In this document: piece after piece, positions 17,813-26,266 of the stretch
Position numbering within the stretch: the first letter of the stretch is position 1
Layout: each line of letters opens with the position of its first letter
Assembly (NCBI RefSeq): GCF_003367195.1
Contig: NZ_QRGO01000001.1
Span: forward strand, 1,970,501-2,034,500
Direction: 5' to 3'
Length of the DNA: 64,000 bases
Origin: Undibacter mobilis
Lineage (GTDB): Bacteria > Pseudomonadota > Alphaproteobacteria > Rhizobiales > Xanthobacteraceae
Notes under the pieces: model-generated
What the model saw: only the letters and a program-made list of their open reading frames with translations
Database searches by the model: none
What the model was told of the DNA's origin: nothing
Position numbers and translations under genes: made by a program

Positions 17813-18277
17813 TCACAAACCACGGGATGTCTTTGACGGTCGCCAGCGCATCCGGCTCACGGCGATACCTGACACCGGGTTCTTGTCCTCGCCGTCATAA
17901 ACAAAGCCGTGTTTCTTATAGAAAGCGATGGCGCGGGCATTGTCCTTGTTGACCAGCAGGTAAAGCCCCGTGGGCGAGCGCCGCTTGGCCTCGTCGAGCA
18001 AAGCGTGGGCAAGCCCCGACCCCCACTGCTCGGGTGCGACCACGATCTGGTCGAGATACTGCGTCTTTGGATCGACGGTGACGAAGCCGCAGAGCTTGCC
18101 GTCCGTTTCCGCCAACACGATCTCGCAGGCCGGCACCAGTTCGCTGCGCCAGCGTTCACGCCACCAGCCGACGCGGGCGTCGAAATCGATATGCGGATAA
18201 TGCTGCGTCCAGGTGCGCCGCCACAACTCGATGGCGGCGTCTTCGTCGGCCGCCGCGAAGGGGCGAAGCATCATCAC
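17813..18277 (-). CDS. GNAT family N-acetyltransferase
   Basis: A 154-residue single GNAT domain. The acetyl-CoA pyrophosphate loop corresponds to VVAPEQWGSGLAHALLDEA (about residues 80-100), and the family C-terminal NxxAxxFYxxxGF pattern is seen as NARAIAFYKKHGF. The substrate amine is not predictable. The start overlaps the stop of the DUF4031 gene by 4 bases, so the two are co-transcribed. Confidence 0.87.
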   Translation of the reverse strand: MMMLRPFAAADEDAAIELWRRTWTQHYPHIDFDARVGWWRERWRSELVPACEIVLAETDGKLCGFVTVDPKTQYLDQIVVAPEQWGSGLAHALLDEAKRRSPTGLYLLVNKDNARAIAFYKKHGFVYDGEDKNPVSGIAVSRMRWRPSKTSRGL

Positions 18278-18549
18278 GCCGCCCGTCTGAGCTGCGCCTG
18301 CAATTGCCGCAGGACGACGATGATGCCGGTGCGGTCGCAGCGGATCGCGCCGTAGCGCAAGGCGCGCTCGCGCTCCACTGCAGTCAGGTCGTAATGCGGC
18401 TTGGTCGTCTTCGGCGGACCTTGATAGGACGAACGATGCAGGCCGAGTTCCCGCGCGAAGCGGTGCAGCTCGTCGATGTCGTCAGCCAGAAGGTGGCACC
18501 ATTTGCGGCCCCAGCGGCTCCAGATCGGATCATCGACGTAGACGGACAT
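18274..18549 (-). CDS. DUF4031 domain protein
   Basis: A 91-residue protein whose opening (MSVYVDDPIWSRWGRKWCHL) and central GLHRSSYQGPPKTTKPHYDL are the hallmarks of the DUF4031 family. These small proteins are often next to GNAT acetyltransferases, as here, where the two genes overlap by four bases. No biochemical function is known. The OmpA-like gene ends 7 bases away on the same strand only because it lies downstream of its own partner. Confidence 0.82.
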   Translation of the reverse strand: MSVYVDDPIWSRWGRKWCHLLADDIDELHRFARELGLHRSSYQGPPKTTKPHYDLTAVERERALRYGAIRCDRTGIIVVLRQLQAQLRRAA

Positions 18550-18555
18550 TTGCGC

Positions 18556-19587
18556 CTACCGCTCCGTCAGCTTGAACTCGATGCGGCGGTTGCGGCGATA
18601 GGCTTCATCGCTGGTCCCGGTGTCGATCGGCTGGAATTCGCCGAAGCCGGCGGCGAGCAAGTGCTGCGGCGCGATACCTTTGGTGGCGAGGTATTTGACG
18701 ACGGCGATGGCGCGCGCCGCCGACAGGTCCCAGTTCGATTTGAACTGGCCGGCGCCGCTGATCGGGCGGATATCGGTGTGGCCATCGACACGCAGCACCC
18801 AGGGAATATCGGCCGGGATCTTGGCGCCGATCTCCGACATGGCCGCCGCGATCTTGTCGATTTCCGGCAGCGCCTCCGGTTTGAGGTCGGCCTTGCCGAC
18901 GTCGAACAGAAGTTCGGATTGCAGCACGAAGCGGTCGCCGACGATGCGGATGTCGGGACGATTGCCGATGATCTGGCGCAGACGGCCGAAGAAGTCGGAA
19001 CGGTAGTTCTTCAGCTCTTCGACGCGCTGGGCGAGCGCAAGGTTGAGACGCTGGCCGAGATTGGCAATCTGCGCCTGCGCTTCCTTGTCCTTCTTCTCGG
19101 AGGCGTCGAGCGCGCTCTCGAGGGCGGCGAGTTGCCGGCGGAAGGCGGCGATCTGCTGGTTGAGGATTTCGACCTGCGCCAAAGCGCGCGCCGAGATTTT
19201 CTTCTCGCCTTCGAGCTCGGTGGCAAGATCGGACGCCTTGCCTTGGGCCGCGGCCAGTCCGGCGCCCGAGCCCTCGGCGATGCCCTTGTACTTGTCGCGG
19301 TCGCTTTCGGCGGTGGCGAGCGAGGCGCGCAGCTGCGCCATCTGCTGTTCGAGATCTCCCTTGTTCGATGTTTCCATCGACAGGAGTTCGGTCAGTTGTG
19401 CAATCTGGGCATTGAGACGCTGCAGCGCCGTATCCTTGCCGGAGATTTCCTGCTGCAGGACGAACTGCACGACAACGAAGACGGTGAGGATGAAGATGAT
19501 GCTCAGGATCAACGTCGACAGCGCGTCGACGAAGCCCGGCCAGTAGTTCATTCCTTCGCCGCCGCGCCGGTTTTTAGCAAGGGCCAT
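18556..19587 (-). CDS. MotB/OmpA-like peptidoglycan-binding membrane protein
   Basis: A 343-residue protein with one N-terminal membrane helix (FVDALSTLILSIIFILTVFV, about residues 19-42), a long coiled coil (about 45-205) and a C-terminal OmpA/MotB domain (about 215-343) with HTDIRPI and the typical RRIEFKL ending. The helix carries the aspartate expected of a stator-type proton channel partner (D21). Together with the MotA-like gene at 19674-20654 it forms an ion-driven stator-like pair anchored to peptidoglycan. No flagellar genes are nearby, so motility is not implied. The long coiled coil exceeds that of MotB. Confidence 0.85.
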   Translation of the reverse strand: MALAKNRRGGEGMNYWPGFVDALSTLILSIIFILTVFVVVQFVLQQEISGKDTALQRLNAQIAQLTELLSMETSNKGDLEQQMAQLRASLATAESDRDKYKGIAEGSGAGLAAAQGKASDLATELEGEKKISARALAQVEILNQQIAAFRRQLAALESALDASEKKDKEAQAQIANLGQRLNLALAQRVEELKNYRSDFFGRLRQIIGNRPDIRIVGDRFVLQSELLFDVGKADLKPEALPEIDKIAAAMSEIGAKIPADIPWVLRVDGHTDIRPISGAGQFKSNWDLSAARAIAVVKYLATKGIAPQHLLAAGFGEFQPIDTGTSDEAYRRNRRIEFKLTER

Positions 19588-19615
19588 CTTGGTGGGCCTC
19601 CAAACCTGTCTCCGT

Positions 19616-19651
19616 CATCCTGAGCGCGAGCGAAGCGAGCCTCGAAGGATG
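19616..19651. repeat. Intergenic inverted repeat, family C (single unit)
   Basis: CATCC and GGATG at the ends enclose the TGAG...CTCGAA core, matching unit 1 of the element at 39324-39425. It sits in the 86-base gap between the MotB-like and MotA-like genes. Confidence 0.7.
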
Positions 19652-19673
19652 GCGGGCATTGAGTAAAACGGAG

Positions 19674-20654
19674 CTAGTTCGACGCGCGCTCGCGCACCAT
19701 GACTTCCAGCAGCCGCTTGATCTCGCGCTGCTGTTCGGCCTGGCCGTCCACCCAGTCGCGGATCATCTGTTGTTCGGTCCGCATGTGATGAACGAGCCCC
19801 TGGATCGCTTCGGCGAGATTGGCCATGGCGACGGAGGCCTGCTTGCCGGAGCCGGTCTGCTCGACGGCGTCGCGCAGCTTCTCGATGGCGCCGCGCATCT
19901 CCATTGGCATTGCGGTCACCGCGCCGGATGGCTCGGCGGCCTGATCATAGACAGTGGTAGAGAGCCAATCCTCAAGCTCGGTGTAGAAACGGTTCTGTGC
20001 CTGGCTCGATTGCAGGTCGAGGAAACCGAGAACCAGCGAACCGGCCAGACCAAACAGCGACGACGAAAACGAAATGCCCATGCCGGATAGCGGGGCAGCG
20101 AGGCCGTCACGCAAGGTGTCGAACGTCGCGGCGGCGTCGCCGCCGGGCTTGAGGCTCTGAATGACATTGCCGACCGATCCGACGGTTTCGATCAGGCCCC
20201 AGAAGGTGCCGAGCAGGCCGAGGAAGACCAGCAGGCCGGTCATGTAGCGCAGGATATCGCGCGCCTCGTCGAGACGCGTGGCGATTGAATCGAGGAGCGA
20301 GCGCATCAGCTGCGGTGACATCGCCATGCGGCCGACGCGGCTGCCGAGGATCGCGGCCATCGGCGCCAGCAGAACGGGCGGGCGCTCGACGGCGAGGCCG
20401 GGGTCGGCGAGGCGGAAATTGTTGACCCAGGCTATTTCAGGATAAAGCCGCGCCACCTGGCGGATCGCCAGAACGATGCCGATCAGCAGCACCGCGATGA
20501 TCACGCCGTTGAGGCCCGGATTGGCCATGAAGGCGGTCTGGATCTGCTTGAAGAGCAGGAAGGCGATCAGTCCGCCCAGGATGATGAACACCATCATCCG
20601 GAACAGGAAGATGCGGGGCGAGGACAATTTGAGCGGATCGACGTCTTTTGCCAT
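19674..20654 (-). CDS. MotA/TolQ/ExbB-like proton channel protein
   Basis: A 326-residue membrane protein with two early helices (residues 15-70), a MotA/ExbB core (LRYMTGLLVFLGLLGTFWGLIETVGSV, about 170-195, and GMGISFSSSLFGLAGSLVLGFLDL, about 218-242) and a C-terminal cytoplasmic helix. The GLLGTFWGL motif is diagnostic of the MotA/TolQ/ExbB superfamily. The ATG at 20654 follows an AGGA. It pairs with the OmpA-like protein downstream. The pair is unlike TolQ of the Tol system, which is present separately at 46522, and probably does a different envelope task. Confidence 0.87.
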   Translation of the reverse strand: MAKDVDPLKLSSPRIFLFRMMVFIILGGLIAFLLFKQIQTAFMANPGLNGVIIAVLLIGIVLAIRQVARLYPEIAWVNNFRLADPGLAVERPPVLLAPMAAILGSRVGRMAMSPQLMRSLLDSIATRLDEARDILRYMTGLLVFLGLLGTFWGLIETVGSVGNVIQSLKPGGDAAATFDTLRDGLAAPLSGMGISFSSSLFGLAGSLVLGFLDLQSSQAQNRFYTELEDWLSTTVYDQAAEPSGAVTAMPMEMRGAIEKLRDAVEQTGSGKQASVAMANLAEAIQGLVHHMRTEQQMIRDWVDGQAEQQREIKRLLEVMVRERASN

Positions 20655-20658
20655 GAGT

Positions 20659-20685
20659 GTCCTGGGCTTGAGCGTCCTGGGCTTG
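20659..20685 (-). repeat. Tandem 15-base repeat spanning the SD of the MotA-like gene
   Basis: GTCCTGGGCTTG occurs twice at a 15-base period (20659-20670 and 20674-20685). On the minus strand each copy contains CCCAGGAC, so the AGGA ribosome binding sequence is duplicated just before the ATG at 20654. Confidence 0.6.
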
Positions 20686-20926
20686 TCCTTGGACCGCGTC
20701 CTGGAGGGCGGGGTCCGCCGGCCGAATCCGGCGCAGGAAATTACCGGCCAATATGGCACAGACCGGTGACAAGCGAAAATTGTCCGGCGACGCGCCGGAA
20801 CTCATAAAGCTCCAGATTGGGTTGGAATTGGGGTGATGCCAGCACCGACCCGGATCCGTCATACTGAAGTATCAGCCGCTATTGCGGCGAGCCTCGACGG
20901 GGCGGATCAGCCTCTCTGAAGACGGG

Positions 20927-21715
20927 TCAGGCGCTCTTGATCACCCGTATGATTTCCTTGCGGATGGTCTCGTTACCGGCCGCCACTGAGCCCTTCGCCA
21001 GCATTTCGTCCGCACCTTCGCAATCGGAGACGTAGCCGCCAGCCTCGCGCACCAGGATGATGCCGGCGGCGACATCCCAGGGGCTCAGGCTGCGTTCCCA
21101 ATAGCCGTCGAAGCGACCGGCCGCGACCCAGGCGAGATCGAGTGCGGCGGCCCCGAGGCGGCGCAAGCCCGCGACTTCGCCGAGCATGGCGCCGGTTTCG
21201 CGCTTCACCACCGCGTGGTCGCCATGGCCGATATGGGCCAGGCCGCAGGCAAGCACCGCTTCGCGCAACTGCTTGCGGCCGCCGACGCGGATACGGCGGT
21301 CGTTGAGGAATGCGCCCTTGCCCTTCTCGGCGATAAACAGCTCCTCGGTCGCCGGGTTGTAGACAAGGCCGGCAACGATGGCGCCTTCGCGCTCCAGCGC
21401 GATCGAAATCGCGAATTGCGGAATGCCGTGGAGGAAGTTGGTGGTGCCGTCGAGCGGATCGACAATCCAGCGATGCGTTTTGTCGTCACCTTCACGCACG
21501 CCGCCTTCCTCGCCGAGAAAGCCATAGCCCGGACGCGCCTTGCTCAGTTCGGCATAGAGCGTTTCTTCGGCGCGTCGGTCGGCGGCGGTGACGAAATTGG
21601 CCGGTCCCTTGAGCGAAACCTGCAGGTTTTCAACCTCGCCGAAATCGCGCTTGAGCGAGCGGGCGGCTTTGCGCGCCGCGGCGATCATGACGTTCAACAG
21701 GGCGGAATGGTGCAT
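20927..21715 (-). CDS. suhB: Inositol-1-monophosphatase family protein (SuhB-like)
   Basis: A 263-residue Mg2+-dependent, lithium-sensitive type sugar phosphatase. Metal-site motifs are GFLGEEGG (about residue 68), WIVDPLDGTTNFLHG (about 83-97) and SPWDVAAG (about 214). It would hydrolyse inositol monophosphate and related sugar phosphates; SuhB-type members also act on RNA polymerase antitermination in enterobacteria. The ATG at 21715 lies in a natural position for the family (MHHSALLNVMIAAARKAARSL); the upstream extension to 21805 overlaps the next gene and is unlikely. Confidence 0.88.
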   Translation of the reverse strand: MHHSALLNVMIAAARKAARSLKRDFGEVENLQVSLKGPANFVTAADRRAEETLYAELSKARPGYGFLGEEGGVREGDDKTHRWIVDPLDGTTNFLHGIPQFAISIALEREGAIVAGLVYNPATEELFIAEKGKGAFLNDRRIRVGGRKQLREAVLACGLAHIGHGDHAVVKRETGAMLGEVAGLRRLGAAALDLAWVAAGRFDGYWERSLSPWDVAAGIILVREAGGYVSDCEGADEMLAKGSVAAGNETIRKEIIRVIKSA

Positions 21716-21771
21716 GGCGGTGGGTCTGCCCGGCCGGATGCGTGCCGTCAAGCGCCGGGCGGGGGGAGAGG

Positions 21772-22746
21772 TTAAGGGGCTACCGCGGCAACGGTAGACA
21801 TCCATTTCTTGACTGCCTTGTCGGCGGCTTCGCGGACCTGCGGCGTCTGCTTGGCCATGAAGACGTCAAGTTCGGGATCGCCAGCACCGGCCGCCTTGGC
21901 GATCATGTGCCATTTGATGGCCTCGACCGGATCGGCAGGCAGGCCGCGGCCGGCCATCAGGATACGGGCGAGACGGTTCTGCGCGATCGGCGAGCCGCGT
22001 CGGGCGGCGCGCAGAAAGGTTTCGGCGGCGGCCGGCTCGCTCTTCTCGGTGCCTTCGCCGTTGAACTGCATAATGGCGAATTCGACCATGGCATCGACAT
22101 TGCCGGCGATCGAGGCCCGCGCCATCAGGAGCGCGGCCTGCTTGGCATCCTTCGGCACGCCGCGGCCTTCCTTGTACATCGTGCCAAGCGCGTATTGGGC
22201 TTCGGAATTGCCGGCATTGGCGGCGACCTTGAACAGCTCGGCGGCGCGGCCGAAATCCTGGGCGAACTGCTGGCCCTGCAGATAGAGCAGGCCAAGATTG
22301 TAGTTGGCGGCCGGATGGCCGAGCTTGGCGGCTTCGCCGAGCAGTCGCGCCCCTTCGGTCGGGTTGTTGGTGCCGGCACGGCCTTCGAAGGCGAACATGG
22401 CGAGCGCGAACAGCGCGTCGCGGTTGTTCTGCGCGGCGGCCATCTTGTACCACTGCGCCGCCTTGATGTCGTCGCGGCCAACGCCGAGGCCATTGGCGTA
22501 GAGTTCGCCAAGTAGCGTCATCGCCGCGGCATCGTTCTGCTGGGCGCGCTTGGAGGCTTCGTTGAAAGCAGTGATGAAGAAACCGCGCTGATAGGCGCCG
22601 AAGGCGAGATCGGCGTTCGGGTCTGCCGCGGGCGCCTTGGGCGCGGGTGGAGGCAGCGGCGGCGAGGCCGGCGGCTTGCTTTGCGCCAGCGCCGCGGTGG
22701 TCAGAAGCATGAGCGACAGCGCCAGCGCGGCGCGTGGGCATCTCAT
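21772..22746 (-). CDS. Secreted Sel1-repeat (TPR-like) protein
   Basis: A 324-residue exported protein with a signal peptide (ALALSLMLLTTAALA), a proline-rich linker, and about six Sel1-type repeats between residues 50 and 290, each with the LGxLYxxGxGVxxDxxxAxxWYxxAA pattern (for example LLGELYANGLGVGRDD and ALGTMYKEGRGVPKDAKQA). Sel1 proteins act as periplasmic scaffolds. The start overlaps the stop of the ThiE-like gene by 4 bases, so the two are cotranscribed. Confidence 0.87.
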   Translation of the reverse strand: MRCPRAALALSLMLLTTAALAQSKPPASPPLPPPAPKAPAADPNADLAFGAYQRGFFITAFNEASKRAQQNDAAAMTLLGELYANGLGVGRDDIKAAQWYKMAAAQNNRDALFALAMFAFEGRAGTNNPTEGARLLGEAAKLGHPAANYNLGLLYLQGQQFAQDFGRAAELFKVAANAGNSEAQYALGTMYKEGRGVPKDAKQAALLMARASIAGNVDAMVEFAIMQFNGEGTEKSEPAAAETFLRAARRGSPIAQNRLARILMAGRGLPADPVEAIKWHMIAKAAGAGDPELDVFMAKQTPQVREAADKAVKKWMSTVAAVAP

Positions 22747-23402
22747 AGCGCCGCCTCGGGCAGCTTCAGAAGCGGCGTGAGGGCGGCCAGCGCGCTGGGC
22801 GGATTGCGCCAGATCCAGTCATCGGCTTGGTCGCCAACAGCCACAAAGTCCGCACCGGCTCCGATCAGCGGTGTGATTTCCTCAATGGTCGCGGCGTAAG
22901 CGATGCAGGGAATTTCGAACACCTCGGCCCACCAGGACAAAAGCTCGATGACCAGTTCGAATGGGGGGCGCTGCCCGCGCGCGTCGGACTCACCGAACAT
23001 GACGTAGTCGCAGCCGGCCTCGGCCGCCGTCATGGCGTCGTGACGGCTCGACACGCCGCCCACGCCGACCACCCAATCTGGCTTGAGAACCTCTAGCGCG
23101 TCGGCGACATCGGAGGCCGCGACATGCGCGCCATCCGCGCCGGAACGCGCCACCAGCCCGGCATGACCATCGAGCAGCAGCGCAGCGCCAGCGCCTTGTG
23201 CGATCGGCGCGAGCGCCTTGACGCGGTTGATCTGCGTGCGGTCGTCGCCTTCCGCCAGGCGCAACAGCACGGCCGCAACATCGCCGGCGGCCAGCGCCGC
23301 CTTGAGCACCGGCGCGAAAGCGGCGGCGTCAGCGATCGGCGGCGTGATGAGATACAGACGCGGCTGCGGGCGCGGCTCGGCGATTTTCGGGCGTTGGGCC
23401 AT
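22743..23402 (-). CDS. Thiamine-phosphate synthase-like protein (divergent ThiE/TenI)
   Basis: A 219-residue (beta/alpha)8 protein of the ThiE/TenI family. The strand-order landmarks are present (RLYLITPP, VAAVLLRL, ALLLDGHAGLVARSGADGAHV, VVGVGGVSSRHDAMTAAEAGCDYVMFGE). However, the usual QLREK and HLGQxD motifs read VLLRLAE and HVAASD, and the C-terminal glycine-rich phosphate loop is shortened. Joining of thiazole and pyrimidine phosphates is therefore uncertain; it may be TenI-like or a different function. It leads an operon with the Sel1 protein. Confidence 0.7.
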   Translation of the reverse strand: MAQRPKIAEPRPQPRLYLITPPIADAAAFAPVLKAALAAGDVAAVLLRLAEGDDRTQINRVKALAPIAQGAGAALLLDGHAGLVARSGADGAHVAASDVADALEVLKPDWVVGVGGVSSRHDAMTAAEAGCDYVMFGESDARGQRPPFELVIELLSWWAEVFEIPCIAYAATIEEITPLIGAGADFVAVGDQADDWIWRNPPSALAALTPLLKLPEAAL

Positions 23403-23605
23403 GGTGGCGGAATGCTAGCTCAATCTGGCGGAAAAGGGGCGTCTTTTTGGAACAGATGGGCTGCGGCGGCAAGGGCTGCGGCTTCACGAATGTCGCGAAT
23501 CGCAGGGTTTGCCCGCGCGTCGCGTTGAATGATCAGTGGCATCCGCGACTGAACATTCGCCGGGTTAAGACGTTGCCATCATCCCGACAATAAGTGAGGA
23601 ACCCT

Positions 23606-23923
23606 ATGAGAGCCGTATATTTTGCCGCCGCCTTGTTGATCTCCGGCTTCGCCATGTCGGCGGCGTCCGCGGCTCCTGCCGCACCGGTAACGGGTGTCAG
23701 CCAGCAGCACGTGCCGGTGATCGACGTGCAGTATCGCCAAGACTATCAGTATCGCCACGATGACCGCCGACACTATCGGCGGCATGTGGCGCCGCCGCCG
23801 CGTTATCGTGCTGGTCACCGCTACGGGTCTGCGCCCCGCGGCTGGCATCGCTACGATCGCCGCCCCGGCGACTGGAGCCGTCGTGGATGTGTGATGGTCG
23901 GGCCGGTTTGGTTCTGCCCGTAA
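23606..23923 (+). CDS. Small secreted His/Arg/Tyr-rich protein
   Basis: A 105-residue protein with a signal peptide (AVYFAAALLISGFAMSAASA), a central region very rich in His, Arg and Tyr (RQDYQYRHDDRRHYRRH) and a C-terminal pair of cysteines (RRGCVMVGPVWFCP). GAGGA precedes the ATG at 23606. The shape resembles the two small secreted paralogs at 15630 and 16202, but there is no sequence match. A strong terminator follows. No function known. Confidence 0.7.
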   Translation: MRAVYFAAALLISGFAMSAASAAPAAPVTGVSQQHVPVIDVQYRQDYQYRHDDRRHYRRHVAPPPRYRAGHRYGSAPRGWHRYDRRPGDWSRRGCVMVGPVWFCP

Positions 23924-23948
23924 CGGCAGAACGATACTTAAATTGAAA

Positions 23949-23977
23949 AGCCCCGGCGCGAGCCGGGGCTTTTTTTG
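23949..23977. terminator. Rho-independent terminator
   Basis: AGCCCCGGC and GCCGGGGCT form a perfect 9-bp stem with a GCGA loop, followed by T7; A4 precedes it, so it also serves the convergent GST gene. Confidence 0.92.
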
Positions 23978-23995
23978 TCTGACGCAGCCCGGTGA

Positions 23996-24628
23996 CTACT
24001 TGGGCATCGGGATCGGGCCCATATCCTTGGGCACCTGATAACCCTTCTGCACCGCCGGACGGCCGGCGATCGCCACGTACCAGCGTTTGACGTTCGGATA
24101 CTCGTTCAAGTCGATGGTCTGCCACTCGAAGCGCGAAATCCATGGCCACAGCGCGATGTCGGCGATGGAATAATCGCCGGCGACATACTCGCTCTGTTCC
24201 AGCTGCGTATTGAGCACCTTGTAGAGCCGGTGTGCTTCCTTCAGGTAGCGCTCCTCGGCATAAGGCGCCTTGCCGGGATTATACTTCACGAAGTGATGCA
24301 CTTGGCCGAGCATCGGCCCCGGACCGCCCATCTGCCACATCAGCCATTCGATGACCTTGTAGCGGCCTTCGCCGGACTTCGGCATCAGCTTGCCGGTCTT
24401 GTCGGCGAGATAAATCAGGATGGCGCCCGACTCCATCAGCGACAGGCCGTTGTCGCGATCGACGATCACCGGGATGCGGTTGTTCGGGCCGATCTTGAGA
24501 AACTCCGGCTTGAACTGTTCGTCCTTGCCGATGTCGATGGCGTGGACGGTGTAGGGCAGGCCGGTTTCCTCGAGCATGATCGAGGCCTTGCGGCCGTTCG
24601 GCGTGGTCCAGGTGTACAAGTCGATCAC
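23996..24628 (-). CDS. Glutathione S-transferase, YfcG (Nu) class
   Basis: A 210-residue two-domain GST. The N-terminal thioredoxin-fold part has TTPNGRKASIMLEETGLPY and the NRIPVIVD cis-proline loop with LMESGAI for glutathione binding. The Thr/Asn start motif in place of a catalytic cysteine is the mark of the Nu class (E. coli YfcG), which works as a GSSG-based disulfide reductase. The C-terminal helical domain contains YSIADIALWPWI, the N-capping and hydrophobic staple region. Stands alone. Confidence 0.87.
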   Translation of the reverse strand: MIDLYTWTTPNGRKASIMLEETGLPYTVHAIDIGKDEQFKPEFLKIGPNNRIPVIVDRDNGLSLMESGAILIYLADKTGKLMPKSGEGRYKVIEWLMWQMGGPGPMLGQVHHFVKYNPGKAPYAEERYLKEAHRLYKVLNTQLEQSEYVAGDYSIADIALWPWISRFEWQTIDLNEYPNVKRWYVAIAGRPAVQKGYQVPKDMGPIPMPK

Positions 24629-24795
24629 GGGCGTTTCCTCAAATCATTCGTTGCTTGGAACGGCACGCACGGTACGGCGTTGACGGCCTCTGTTCAATGC
24701 GGCCCGGAACACGCGGTCGCCGCCCCGGCCTGCATTTCAGGAACCGCGGGCGAGCCTGCACGTTAGGGCGGTGACACACCCAGAGGAGGCGACTC

Positions 24796-25083
24796 ATGAC
24801 ATTCAAGCTGACCGCTATCGTTCTCGCGACCGCTCTCGGCGCCGTTGCCGCGAACGCCCAGACCACCGTCATCACCACCGAAACGCCGGCCGTTATCGTC
24901 CAGCCGGAGAGCTCGACCACCGTGACCACCAAGGAACGCACCGGTCCGCTCGGCCTCGACAGCAAGACCACGACGCGCACCACGACCGGCTCGGGCTTCT
25001 CGACCGAATGTTCGTCGAAGACTGTCCACAAGGAGCGCGCGCTGGGTCCCGACACCACCGTGACCAAGACCGACTGCCCGTAA
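24796..25083 (+). CDS. Small secreted Thr-rich protein
   Basis: A 95-residue protein with a signal peptide (FKLTAIVLATALGAVAANA), a threonine/valine-rich body with TTVITTETPAVIV and two late cysteines (C at about 74 and at the end, TDCP). A strong SD (GAGGAGG) precedes the ATG and a terminator follows at 25135, so it is a real monocistronic gene. No family known. Confidence 0.7.
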   Translation: MTFKLTAIVLATALGAVAANAQTTVITTETPAVIVQPESSTTVTTKERTGPLGLDSKTTTRTTTGSGFSTECSSKTVHKERALGPDTTVTKTDCP

Positions 25084-25134
25084 AGTCAGCGCGGCGTTGC
25101 TCGGCAACTGCGAGGAGCGCTGGCGTGTAGAAGA

Positions 25135-25165
25135 AAGGCCGCCCGATGAGGGCGGCCTTTTATTT
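25135..25165. terminator. Bidirectional terminator
   Basis: AAGGCCGCCC and GGGCGGCCTT make a 10-bp perfect stem with a GATGA loop, followed by TTATTT and preceded by AAGA. It ends the small secreted gene and the convergent fba operon. Confidence 0.88.
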
Positions 25166-25218
25166 ACGTCCTGTCCGGGACGCGCTGCAGCGTGAACCGC
25201 CGCTACCCGGGAAAAGAA

Positions 25219-26244
25219 TTACGCCGCCTTCTTCTCCAGGTCCGCCGCCCACTTACCGAGCGCGGCGAGCGAGTTCATCTTGGCGCGGTGCGTGAACGCG
25301 GCCTGCGCGGCGGCAACGTTCGCTGCCTTGCCGGACCAGGCCTTCTGCGGCGCGGCCTGCAGCGCGCGACCATACGAGAAGGTCAGGTTCCAGGGCAGGT
25401 TGCCGATCTTGTTCATGGCATCGAGGTGTGCCGTGGCTTCCTCGTCCGACTGGCCGCCCGACAGGAAGGCGATGCCCGGCACCGCGCCGGGCACGCAATC
25501 CTTCAGCAGGCGCACGGTCTTCTCGGCGACTTCCTCGACCGAAGCTTTCTTCGCGCTCTTCTTGCCCGGCACGGCCATGTTCGGCTTCAGCACGATGCCT
25601 TCCAGTTCGACGCGCTGGAAATAAAGCTGCTGGAAGGTTTCCTTCAACACCCATTGGGTGACTTCGTAGCAGCGGTCGATGTCGTGGGCGCCGTCCATCA
25701 GCACTTCCGGCTCGACGATCGGCACGATCTGCGCCTGCTGGCAGAGCGCGGCATAGCGGGCGAGCGCATGGGCGTTGGTCATGATCGCAGTGTGGCTCGG
25801 AATGCCGGCGCCAATATCGATCACCGCGCGCCACTTCGCGAAGCGTGCGCCGGCTTCGTAGTACTTCGGCAGACGGTCGGCGAGTTTGTCGAGGCCGACG
25901 GTGATGAGTTCGCCCGGGCAGTTCGGCAGAGGCTTGGTGCCTTCGTCGACCTTGATGCCGGGAATGGAGCCGGCCTGCTCGATCAGTTTGACGAGCGGCG
26001 TGCCGTCCTTCGCCTTCTGCCAGATGGTCTCGTCGTACAGAATCACGCCCGAGACGTAGTTCTTCATCGCCTCGGTGGTGCGGAACATCATCTCGCGATA
26101 GTCGCGGCGATTGTCTTCCGTGTTCTCGGTGTTGATCGCGTCGAAACGCTTCTTGATGGTGCCGGTCGATTCATCGGCGGCCAGGATGCCCTTGCCGGCG
26201 GCGGTCATGGCGACCGCGATTTTGTTCAGGTCAGCGAGATTCAT
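25219..26244 (-). CDS. fba: Fructose-bisphosphate aldolase, class I
   Basis: A 341-residue class I aldolase that cleaves fructose 1,6-bisphosphate through a Schiff base. The catalytic lysine is in GIVLKPNM (about residue 218), with the class I N-terminal KGILAADESTGTIKKRF and the late FLSGGQSDEEATAHLD phosphate-binding motif. The ATG at 26244 has GGGGAGA upstream; an ORF extension to 26490 runs through the intergenic repeat and is not credible. It ends the tkt-gap-pgk-fba cluster; class I rather than class II is used here. Confidence 0.93.
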   Translation of the reverse strand: MNLADLNKIAVAMTAAGKGILAADESTGTIKKRFDAINTENTEDNRRDYREMMFRTTEAMKNYVSGVILYDETIWQKAKDGTPLVKLIEQAGSIPGIKVDEGTKPLPNCPGELITVGLDKLADRLPKYYEAGARFAKWRAVIDIGAGIPSHTAIMTNAHALARYAALCQQAQIVPIVEPEVLMDGAHDIDRCYEVTQWVLKETFQQLYFQRVELEGIVLKPNMAVPGKKSAKKASVEEVAEKTVRLLKDCVPGAVPGIAFLSGGQSDEEATAHLDAMNKIGNLPWNLTFSYGRALQAAPQKAWSGKAANVAAAQAAFTHRAKMNSLAALGKWAADLEKKAA

Positions 26245-26266
26245 GATTGTCTCCCCTCTCTCATTC

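Noticed and set aside
18556..20654. Zorya-type anti-phage defence (ZorAB)
   Set aside because: The MotA-like and OmpA-like pair matches the general shape, but no ZorC, ZorD or ZorE genes are next to it and the pair is flanked by housekeeping-type genes.
22743..23402. Genuine thiE in a thiamine operon
   Set aside because: No other thi genes and no TPP riboswitch are visible nearby, and key motifs are changed.
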